The notes under the pieces are model-generated. The model did not search any database and had not been told where the DNA came from. It saw nothing but the letters and a program-made list of their open reading frames with translations. Both the position numbers and the translations under genes were made by a program. A stretch of DNA of 7,133 nucleotides from Halothece sp. MAG (GTDB taxonomy: Bacteria; Cyanobacteriota; Cyanobacteriia; Cyanobacteriales; Rubidibacteraceae). The stretch covers positions 1-7,133 of the forward strand of contig JAHEOB010000276.1 of assembly GCA_018610095.1 (NCBI GenBank), read 5' to 3'. Shown one piece after another: positions 1 to 5,115 of the stretch; positions within the stretch are counted from its first letter, which is position 1, and each line of letters opens with the position of its first letter.

Positions 1-1600
1 AATATCGCCGTTCAATCTTTAAGGGCTCGCCAGTTGGTAAATCTTTAAGTTGCGGTGTTAAATCCAGCCAAGGTTGTAGTTGACTCCATTGGAATGTGCG
101 ACTCATGACAACATAAATGGAAGTTTGATCCGCCCCAATTCCAACTTGTTTTATAGTTTCCCAACTGGGAACTTGTAACTCATCCTGCACCACAAGAGTT
201 TCCTTTTCCCAACGCAAAGAACGCTGAAAATAATATCCTGTATTTTGCTTTCCCGTAATTAAGATTTTTTGTAATAGCTTGCGGATGAAATTGGGGAAAA
301 AACGACCAACCGTTAACATCACTATTCGCAATACGATTAACTTCAACGGTGTCATCTGGGTTTGTTTTGCCCATCCCAATTGCCCCTTAATAATGATTTC
401 ATTCTCTTGAACATCCACCTGCGTATTTTTGGTATCAATTAAATGAGCCACCGCATTTTTAGTTCTTTTCCCCTTTTGAACTAATGCCGAAAACTGGGTA
501 TCAGAAACCACTAATTTGTTATCGCGAAATAACTTAAAAACGCCTCCCTTGTTTAACCCCAAATAGAGTTCCGTATTACCGCGACGATCAATTAATATTT
601 GCGCTTGTTTGAACCAAATTTGTCCCGATTCTCTTGGGTAAGATTCCGGACGTTCTTCCACAAAATTTCGCCACGCTAATAAATAGTTCCAAGTATGGTG
701 TCCAATAATATGATCATCACTATAACAAGGACTCAAGCCATTAGCTAATCCCTTTAAAAATCCATCATTAATTGCTAACGCTGGCGGATACCAATGCCCC
801 ACCAATTCAAATCCATAAGGGAAAAAATTATAAGTATTTCGACTACCATATTCTCCCCCGTAAGACCCATCGGGATGAAGAAAATATCCCGCAAATTCTA
901 CTGCTTTGATGAGGGCTTCTTTTAAACGAATATCGGTTTGAAATTGATAAATTTGAGCCAAACATGATATCGTGAGGGAAAGATATCCTGGGTCACTCCT
1001 GTCATATTCCGGAAACCACCCTTCCTCCGACTGCCATTCTAAGATACGTTCCAAGCGCAAACTCCGCGCTCTGTCCCATTTTGAAGAATTTAGCAAATGC
1101 TTTAATTTTTCTAAGCAAAGAACAATTAGCGCATGATGATTGGTCAATCGACCACTTTCTTGATGATTAGCCAACCAATCTCCTCGTTTTTCAAAAAATT
1201 TGAGTGCGGTATAATCGTGTAACCCCAGTAGTTGATAGCTTTCCACACAGGCAAGCAGAGAAAAAGCACTTGCCCCAGTGGCTTGTTCAAACGGAAAATA
1301 ATCATCACAGGAACCATTTTTGTGACTACTATGGGCTGCGTAACGAATCCCTGCTGTCACCCAATCTTTGATAACAGCTTGCTGATAAAACGGATTATCA
1401 GGGCAGGGGGTATCATAAGCTAACGCTAACGGATAGACAAACTCTTGCGCCATTCCGCTGGGGAAATCAATGATTTTATAGTGCCAAAAATTGCGATCAA
1501 AACAACCGTAGGTGGGACTATGGGGGTTACGGTCTAACAGCGTTAAAATTTTTGGAATTTGCGCGATCGCGCTTTGAGCAAATAAATCTCGATAGGTCAT
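1..1600 (-). CDS. Large two-domain protein, possible heparinase II/III-like polysaccharide lyase (partial, C-terminus off the left edge)
   Basis: An uninterrupted frame of 533 codons runs from an ATG at 1600 to the left edge, so the C-terminus is missing. An in-frame TGA lies 24-26 bases upstream of the ATG and no other ATG lies between, which fixes the start. No signal peptide is visible. Residues 1 to about 310 look all-alpha, with repeated aromatic- and glycine-rich turns: DRNFWHY (35-41), NGSCDDYFPFEQATGASAFS (95-114), EEGWFPEYDRSDPGYLSLTI (192-211) and HPDGSYGGEYGSRNT (242-256). This resembles the (alpha/alpha) toroid of heparinase II/III and related uronate lyases. Residues from about 325 onward are beta-rich, as in the second domain of those enzymes, but are interrupted by a hydrophobic, basic stretch at 417-449. 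Tyr/His-rich segments (Y247-H269, H297-H302) could hold an active site; I cannot assign catalytic residues. It is preceded by a coiled-coil membrane protein gene 52 bases away and is probably cotranscribed with it. The gene and frame are near certain; the lyase-like call is inferred from fold pattern and is weak. A non-enzymatic polysaccharide-binding protein is an alternative. Confidence 0.6.
   Translation of the reverse strand, partial: MTYRDLFAQSAIAQIPKILTLLDRNPHSPTYGCFDRNFWHYKIIDFPSGMAQEFVYPLALAYDTPCPDNPFYQQAVIKDWVTAGIRYAAHSSHKNGSCDDYFPFEQATGASAFSLLACVESYQLLGLHDYTALKFFEKRGDWLANHQESGRLTNHHALIVLCLEKLKHLLNSSKWDRARSLRLERILEWQSEEGWFPEYDRSDPGYLSLTISCLAQIYQFQTDIRLKEALIKAVEFAGYFLHPDGSYGGEYGSRNTYNFFPYGFELVGHWYPPALAINDGFLKGLANGLSPCYSDDHIIGHHTWNYLLAWRNFVEERPESYPRESGQIWFKQAQILIDRRGNTELYLGLNKGGVFKLFRDNKLVVSDTQFSALVQKGKRTKNAVAHLIDTKNTQVDVQENEIIIKGQLGWAKQTQMTPLKLIVLRIVMLTVGRFFPNFIRKLLQKILITGKQNTGYYFQRSLRWEKETLVVQDELQVPSWETIKQVGIGADQTSIYVVMSRTFQWSQLQPWLDLTPQLKDLPTGEPLKIERRY
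1561..1572. repeat. HIP1 octamer within a 12-bp palindrome
   Basis: GCGATCGC at 1563-1570 is extended to the perfect palindrome GCGCGATCGCGC. It lies inside the start region of the partial gene, encoding part of the residues S10-A-I-A-Q14. HIP1 is the highly iterated palindrome of many cyanobacterial genomes. Confidence 0.9.
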
Positions 1601-1652
1601 TCCGAGGTGCTTTTTGATGATTGATCAGCGATTCTTGTTATATTTTCCCCGA

Positions 1653-2426
1653 TTAGCTTTCTTTAATAAAGCGAATAATTTCCCGTACATTGCCGAGGAA
1701 ACGAGAATCTTCTGACAGTTGCGCGATCGCGTTTTGGGCTTCTAACGAAAGTCGTTCGTGTTCTGATTGATTTTGATAGCGTAATGTTTCTAATTCCGAA
1801 TGAAGTTGGGTAACCTGATTAGCAGTCGCTTGTAATTGTTTTTCTTGTTTAGCAGCCCAAGAATTGGGATCATCAGTATTTAATTGTTGCTGTAGGGTTT
1901 GAATGGTTTGCGATAATTGATTGAGGCGATCGCGTAGTTCGATGACATCGTCACGGGGATAACTAAATTCTCGCTTAATGGAAAATAGACGAGAACGAAT
2001 ATAATCATAACTCCGAATGGCAGGTCGAAGAAAGGTTAATAATAAGGCAGCGATCGAGCCTAAATAACCAATAACAGTCACCCCAAAAGCAGCTAAACCA
2101 TACAAAACAATTGCTGAAAGAAAATGCAATCCTAAAGCAACCCAGAAAGAACGAGTCGCGATTTTTTTGACATAATAAACTTTTTGTGTATCCAGAGCAA
2201 TTCCTTTTTCTTGAGAAGTTTGAGCGTCTGTCATTACTTCTTGGGCACGAAAATAAATATTCCAAGGAATCGTAACAATAATGACCAGCCACCAAAAAGT
2301 TACCCCACCAATGAGCCAATCTAAAAAATTACCAACAGGAATCCCTAATAGGGTTAAAACGGAAAAAGTAATGAGGATTAATAACGCCCAAGCAAGACTC
2401 AATTTTCCCAATAATTTATTTGACAT
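1653..2426 (-). CDS. Membrane protein with C-terminal coiled coil, function unknown
   Basis: A 257-residue protein. The N-terminal half is membrane-embedded: hydrophobic segments at about 10-29, 36-58, 94-113 and 115-134. Between the second and third is a hydrophilic segment (60-90) containing KVYYVKKIATR. Positive clusters flank the last segment (R134, R138, R144, R146, K151-R152), which suggests the C-terminus is cytoplasmic. Residues about 158-240 are Gln/Leu/Glu-rich with heptad-like leucines (L163, L168, L171, L178, L182, L198, L208, L212, L215) and should form one or two coiled-coil helices. The protein ends in a short basic amphipathic tail, FLGNVREIIRFIKES. The ATG at 2426 is the first start in frame; a weak purine-rich GTGGAAAA lies about 8-15 bases upstream. 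It lies 52 bases upstream of the large partial gene on the same strand, which suggests an operon and possibly a membrane anchor or scaffold for it. I do not recognise a named family; similar proteins are annotated as hypothetical in cyanobacteria as far as I recall. Confidence 0.75.
   Translation of the reverse strand: MSNKLLGKLSLAWALLILITFSVLTLLGIPVGNFLDWLIGGVTFWWLVIIVTIPWNIYFRAQEVMTDAQTSQEKGIALDTQKVYYVKKIATRSFWVALGLHFLSAIVLYGLAAFGVTVIGYLGSIAALLLTFLRPAIRSYDYIRSRLFSIKREFSYPRDDVIELRDRLNQLSQTIQTLQQQLNTDDPNSWAAKQEKQLQATANQVTQLHSELETLRYQNQSEHERLSLEAQNAIAQLSEDSRFLGNVREIIRFIKES
1723..1730. repeat. HIP1 octamer
   Basis: GCGATCGC within the 3' part of the coiled-coil membrane protein gene (encoding Ala-Ile-Ala, residues 233-235). 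Supports a cyanobacterial origin. Confidence 0.9.
1926..1933. repeat. HIP1 octamer
   Basis: GCGATCGC within the coiled-coil part of the same membrane protein gene (around residues 165-167), 203 bases from the preceding copy. Confidence 0.9.
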
Positions 2427-2509
2427 AATTTTATTTTTTCCACTTCCAGTCTCTAGTTCAAATGATAAATAGGAACCATGAATTATTAATGATTGAGGTT
2501 GCCAGTTTT

Positions 2510-2515
2510 TATACT
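2510..2515 (+). promoter_or_regulatory. Possible -10 element for the DUF2267 gene
   Basis: TATACT matches five of six bases of the sigma-70 -10 consensus and sits in the AT-rich part of the divergent gap. No good -35 is found 16-18 bases upstream, so it would have to be a -35-independent or activated promoter. Transcription from here would give a leader of about 150 bases. Weak evidence. Confidence 0.22.
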
Positions 2516-2565
2516 ATCCTAACCCCCTAATTAGAACGAGAAACGAGGCGGATTGGTGTCAAGTA

Positions 2566-2622
2566 TTGCTAGAGGAATAGCAGAAGTGAGCTGGGTTTGT
2601 ACCCTAGGAAAGATGCAGCTTA
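2566..2622 (+). promoter_or_regulatory. Two tandem hairpins in the leader of the DUF2267 gene
   Basis: Hairpin one pairs TGCTA (2567-2571) with TAGCA (2578-2582), with a loop GAGGAA and a flanking T-G wobble. Hairpin two pairs 2587-2593 (TGAGCTG) with 2616-2622 (CAGCTTA), seven pairs including one G-U, and its interior can form a smaller GGT/ACC stem (2594-2596 with 2601-2603). There is no U tract behind them, so they do not look like a terminator. They could be a structured 5' leader or part of a small RNA, or chance. Confidence 0.25.
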
Positions 2623-2671
2623 ATGAAAAGACAAATTAAAGTAACAAGTAAGCTGTTAATTGTTGCAAAAA

Positions 2672-3154
2672 ATGAAACAAAATCAAGAACCTGCAAGCCC
2701 CATTCCCTCGAAAAATCAATCTTTCTTAGAAAAAGTAAAGGTCAAAGCGGGATTAGAAGATATTTTTGATGCCCGAGATATTACCGAAGTCGTGTTTCGA
2801 ACCATGCGGGATGTAATGACCACTGATAGTTCTAATCGGGTATCGGAAGAATTACAAGGGGAACAAGCGGTTCCCAGTGACAATCAAATGCTGCAAGGTG
2901 ATATTTCCCAATTGTGGCAGGATACCAATCCCATTGTTGCCTTGTTAAGTCGCATGCGCCCCGTTTTAAACATCAAAGACGAAACCTTTTTATTTCGCAT
3001 CCGTCAGGAAGGGGGGTTACAACGAGGTGTCGATCCAGAAGTTGCTGTTAGTGCCGTTTTCTCCGCAACCAAGGATGAATTATCCCAACAACGCATTGAT
3101 GAAATTGCCAACGCCCTACCCGGTAAAATTCGTGATATTTGGAAAAATGCTTAA
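2672..3154 (+). CDS. DUF2267-family protein
   Basis: A 160-residue soluble protein from the ATG at 2672. A TTG at 2660 would add four residues, but neither start has a clear ribosome binding site, so I chose the ATG. Residues 1-16 are a polar, Pro/Gln-rich tail. Residues about 17-157 match the pattern I know for DUF2267 (COG5502): helices with repeated short motifs, here LEKVKVKAGLEDIFDARDIT (19-38), VFRTMRDVM (41-49), ISQLWQDTNPIVALLSRM (78-95) and DPEVAVSAVFSATKDELSQQ (121-140), then IANALPGKIRDIWKN. The family's two-repeat, helical character and the PG-I-L/W ending are visible. Its biochemical role is unknown; members occur in many bacteria and are often linked to stress. No membrane segment or cysteine is present. 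The gene converges with accD and stands alone on its strand. The family call is fairly confident and rests on pattern memory only. Confidence 0.75.
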   Translation: MKQNQEPASPIPSKNQSFLEKVKVKAGLEDIFDARDITEVVFRTMRDVMTTDSSNRVSEELQGEQAVPSDNQMLQGDISQLWQDTNPIVALLSRMRPVLNIKDETFLFRIRQEGGLQRGVDPEVAVSAVFSATKDELSQQRIDEIANALPGKIRDIWKNA

Positions 3155-3163
3155 GGGATCCCC

Positions 3164-3230
3164 TGCCTAAAGTTGGGCGGAAATTGCAGTGCCGCCCCCC
3201 ATTCCTCCAACAGCTTGCCGACACTAGGCA
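3164..3230. terminator. Nested hairpin between convergent genes, possible bidirectional terminator
   Basis: The core hairpin pairs GGGCGG (3175-3180) with CCGCCC (3192-3197) around an 11-base loop. GTTGG (3172-3176) can alternatively pair with CCAAC (3207-3211), and the outermost TGCCTA (3164-3169) is complementary to TAGGCA (3225-3230), which spans the accD stop codon. Convergent placement 10 bases after the DUF2267 stop fits a shared terminator. No strong U tract follows on either strand (only CAACTTTA on the accD side), so it is not a textbook intrinsic terminator. Confidence 0.4.
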
Positions 3231-4135
3231 GTTGCTTGGGAGGTTTCATTATTATTGGAGTGATGCAAGGTAGGGAAATAGGGTTGATGAAGACAAATCA
3301 ACTGCGCGATCGTTTTTTTCAGTTGTAGCCGATTCACAATGGCATCAACAAAACCATGTTCTTGCAAATATTCTGAAGTTTGGAAGCCTTCAGGGAGTTT
3401 TTCACGAAGCGTTTGCTCAATGACGCGCTTCCCAGCAAATCCAATTGTCGCTTTCGGTTCGGCAAGGGTAACATCCCCTAACATTGCAAAACTGGCAGTG
3501 ACGCCCCCTGTGGTGGGATGCGTTAAAACTGGAATATACAGTAATCCCGCTTCGCAATGACGTTCTAACGCCCCTGAAATTTTTGCCATTTGCATCAGAC
3601 TTAACATCCCCTCCTGCATTCTCGCCCCGCCAGAAGCACAAACAATGACTAAGGGAAAAGCTTGTTCCGTGGCATATTCCACGAGACGACAAATTTTTTC
3701 CCCTACAACGGATCCCATACTGCCGCCCATAAATCGGAAATCCATTACCCCTAGGGCGACAGGAAGCCCATCAATTAATCCCACACCGGTTTGTACGCCT
3801 TCAGTCAAATGATTATTGTCTTGTGCTTCTCGCAAGCGATCCACATAGGGTTTTCGATCCGAAAAGTTAAGGGGATCAACGGGTTGTAACTGTTCGTTTA
3901 ACGGTTGCCAAGTGTCAGGATCAATTAATTGTCGAATCCGTTCATCACTATCAACCCGCAAATGATGATTACATTCGTTGCAAACAAAATGATTCGCTTG
4001 TAAATCTTTAGTATAAGCCAGAACCCCGCAGGCTTCACATTTAGTCCATAATCCATCCGCAATTTCTCGCTCTGGGGTTTGTTTTAAGTCAGGTTCTGAT
4101 TTTCGACGATTGGCAAACCAGTCAAATAAGGACAT
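3224..4135 (-). CDS. accD: Acetyl-CoA carboxylase, carboxyltransferase subunit beta
   Basis: AccD pairs with AccA to form the carboxyltransferase of acetyl-CoA carboxylase. It moves the carboxyl group from carboxybiotin on AccB to acetyl-CoA, making malonyl-CoA for fatty acid synthesis in the cytosol. The 303-residue length is normal for the family. The N-terminal zinc ribbon has its four cysteines at C33, C36, C52 and C55 (CEAC and CNEC). The crotonase-like core follows: FMGGSMGSVVGEK (135-147), CASGGARMQEG (166-176; glycine-rich oxyanion-hole segment), HPTTGGVTASFAMLGD (206-221) and EPKATIGFAGKRVIEQT (226-242). No expected element is missing, and the start MSLFDWFANRR is the usual one for cyanobacterial AccD. 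No other acc gene is nearby, which is normal because cyanobacteria scatter them. Upstream it is divergent from an unknown gene, with an inverted repeat in the shared gap; the Shine-Dalgarno signal is poor. Confidence 0.98.
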   Translation of the reverse strand: MSLFDWFANRRKSEPDLKQTPEREIADGLWTKCEACGVLAYTKDLQANHFVCNECNHHLRVDSDERIRQLIDPDTWQPLNEQLQPVDPLNFSDRKPYVDRLREAQDNNHLTEGVQTGVGLIDGLPVALGVMDFRFMGGSMGSVVGEKICRLVEYATEQAFPLVIVCASGGARMQEGMLSLMQMAKISGALERHCEAGLLYIPVLTHPTTGGVTASFAMLGDVTLAEPKATIGFAGKRVIEQTLREKLPEGFQTSEYLQEHGFVDAIVNRLQLKKTIAQLICLHQPYFPTLHHSNNNETSQATA

Positions 4136-4203
4136 AAACCGAGTCTCGTAAGTTAAATTTTTGTTAAGTATCGGAGCTTGTAAGACAATTATGACATTCT
4201 CAC

Positions 4204-4235
4204 CGAACCTTCCACAAAATTCTTCTTAAGGTTCG
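4204..4235. promoter_or_regulatory. Inverted repeat in the accD / unknown-gene divergent promoter region
   Basis: CGAACCTT (4204-4211) and AAGGTTCG (4228-4235) are perfect 8-bp inverted arms separated by 16 bases. Flanking CA/TG can extend the stem past a one-base bulge. The arms are centred about 24 bases apart, roughly two helical turns, as expected for a dimeric regulator, and the right arm abuts the -35 position of the putative plus-strand promoter. A hairpin in RNA is the alternative. No U tract follows on the plus strand. Confidence 0.4.
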
Positions 4236-4257
4236 TGCGGAGATATCGATAAATTGC

Positions 4258-4263
4258 TATGAT
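4258..4263 (+). promoter_or_regulatory. -10 element of the uncharacterised plus-strand gene
   Basis: TATGAT matches five of six bases of TATAAT. It would place the transcription start near 4270 and give a leader of about 23 bases before the ATG at 4293. This also argues against using the ATG at 4269. The matching -35 position (about 4235-4240, GTGCGG) is poor and overlaps the end of the inverted repeat, so an activator may be needed. Confidence 0.4.
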
Positions 4264-4292
4264 GCCTGATGCAAGTTTATTGGGGCTGCTGT

Positions 4293-5057
4293 ATGGCAAT
4301 TATTGCGTTGAGAGCTTGGTATTTAGAAGAATACGAGCCCATTCAGGAAGTAATGAAACGTCCTCATGATTTACGGCTCAGTAAAAATAGTTTGCTGAAA
4401 GCAGGATTGAGAGCAGATTTTTTAGATGAAAAAGAAACGGTGGCACAAGCACCATGGTTTCAACGCTATTTAGAAGGGGAAACCGTCGAATTTTATATTG
4501 AAGGCAGCGGTGGTTATCAAATTGCCAATATTGATTTAGTTTCTCATGAAATTTATTTTATTAAACAAGAGATTAGTGCTTGGTTAGATCCCATTATTTA
4601 TTTTTCTTACCAACAAGAAGATGCCACGGCTTATGAGGCATTGCAGGAAAGTTTAGAAGCCGCCATTCAAACGTTTAATCAAAAAAGTCGCTATCCCCTC
4701 AAGTTAGAATTGTCTTATCGTCCCAAAAATGATCCCTTACGCCTGAGTCATCATCAATTGCGTAAAATTCGTAAAAGTTTAGTCTTTATTTGTGATGGAA
4801 CCCCTGTGGCACAAATCCCACAACAGAAGCAAACTGCGTTACTTCCTAGCCCCTTAGTGGGAGTGGAGTTAGGATACGCTTTACAATGTAAACGCAGAGA
4901 ACAAATTTTATTAGCTAGGATGCAAAATGGGGAAGGCAATTATCCTTTTGAACTTTCTCCCTCACAACAATTATCTTTTGAATCTAGCGCTGAATTAGAA
5001 ACGACTTTGCCACAACTGTTAGAACCTTTGTTGCAGCGATTTCATTTATTTAACTAA
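4293..5057 (+). CDS. Uncharacterised protein with a possible TIR / deoxyribosyltransferase-like C-terminal domain
   Basis: A 254-residue soluble protein starting MAIIALRAWYLEEYEP. I chose the ATG at 4293 over one at 4269 (eight codons earlier) because a TATGAT box lies only 6 bases before 4269, and a GGGG lies about 9 bases before 4293. I recall the first ~100 residues (MKRPHDLRLSKNSLLKAGLR at 21-40, then an EGETVEFYIEGSGGYQIANI stretch) as strongly conserved in a cyanobacterial family annotated hypothetical. From about residue 100 the order of elements resembles a Rossmann-like TIR/NDT domain: strand plus helix PIIYFSYQQED...LQESLEAAI (100-125), then IRKSLVFICDGTP (159-171), then VGVELGYAL (189-197) with a candidate catalytic Glu192, strand QILLAR (204-209), and PFELSPSQQLSFES (218-231) before a final helix. 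In TIR and nucleoside deoxyribosyltransferase families the E-x-G-x-A-L helix carries the glutamate that cleaves N-glycosidic bonds. The gene itself is certain; the domain call is inference. No membrane segment. Divergent from accD, convergent with the transporter operon. Confidence 0.7.
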   Translation: MAIIALRAWYLEEYEPIQEVMKRPHDLRLSKNSLLKAGLRADFLDEKETVAQAPWFQRYLEGETVEFYIEGSGGYQIANIDLVSHEIYFIKQEISAWLDPIIYFSYQQEDATAYEALQESLEAAIQTFNQKSRYPLKLELSYRPKNDPLRLSHHQLRKIRKSLVFICDGTPVAQIPQQKQTALLPSPLVGVELGYALQCKRREQILLARMQNGEGNYPFELSPSQQLSFESSAELETTLPQLLEPLLQRFHLFN

Positions 5058-5079
5058 CAAAATAGATTAGAGATTGTTC

Positions 5080-5091
5080 CCGCGATCGCGG
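5080..5091. repeat. HIP1 octamer within a 12-bp palindrome in a convergent gap
   Basis: CCGCGATCGCGG contains GCGATCGC at 5082-5089 and is the only HIP1 site here outside a coding region. The 58-base gap (5058-5115) separates convergent genes; TCCCG (5078-5082) can also pair with CGGGA (5102-5106). Either structure might contribute to transcription termination, but there is no clear U tract. Confidence 0.7.
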
Positions 5092-5115
5092 CTTATTGAT
5101 TCGGGAGCGGAATGA

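Larger units (their letters stand above)
2427..2671. other. Divergent intergenic region
   Basis: The region separates the minus-strand membrane protein gene from the plus-strand DUF2267 gene, so promoters for both should lie here. An AT-rich core at 2505-2516 reads TATACT on the plus strand and TATAAA/TAGTAT on the minus strand, and could serve as a -10 element in either direction. No TTGACA-like -35 is correctly spaced on either strand. The half next to the DUF2267 gene holds two predicted hairpins, entered separately. No open frame of note is present. Confidence 0.6.

Noticed and set aside
180..374. 64-codon minus-strand frame
   Set aside because: It lies entirely inside the large partial gene in another frame; the large frame is open through it without a stop.
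1232..1423. 63-codon plus-strand frame
   Set aside because: Antisense shadow of the large partial gene; no ribosome site or recognisable protein features.
1..1600. Left region as a broken gene or pseudogene
   Set aside because: Codon-by-codon reading from 1600 gives 533 codons with no stop or frameshift; it only lacks its end because the window is cut.
2005..2319. 104-codon minus-strand frame rich in Cys/Phe/Ser
   Set aside because: Alternate frame of the membrane protein gene; composition is typical of an out-of-frame membrane segment.
2660..2671. TTG start for the DUF2267 gene
   Set aside because: It would add only MLQK, has no better ribosome site, and an ATG follows at once; kept as a minor alternative.
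3339..3692. Frames of 73 and 91 codons overlapping accD on both strands
   Set aside because: The accD frame has every expected motif across this region, so these are shadows.
4204..4235. Intrinsic terminator
   Set aside because: The stem is only 8 bp with a 16-base loop, no U tract follows on the plus strand, and its place between divergent genes gives it nothing to terminate.
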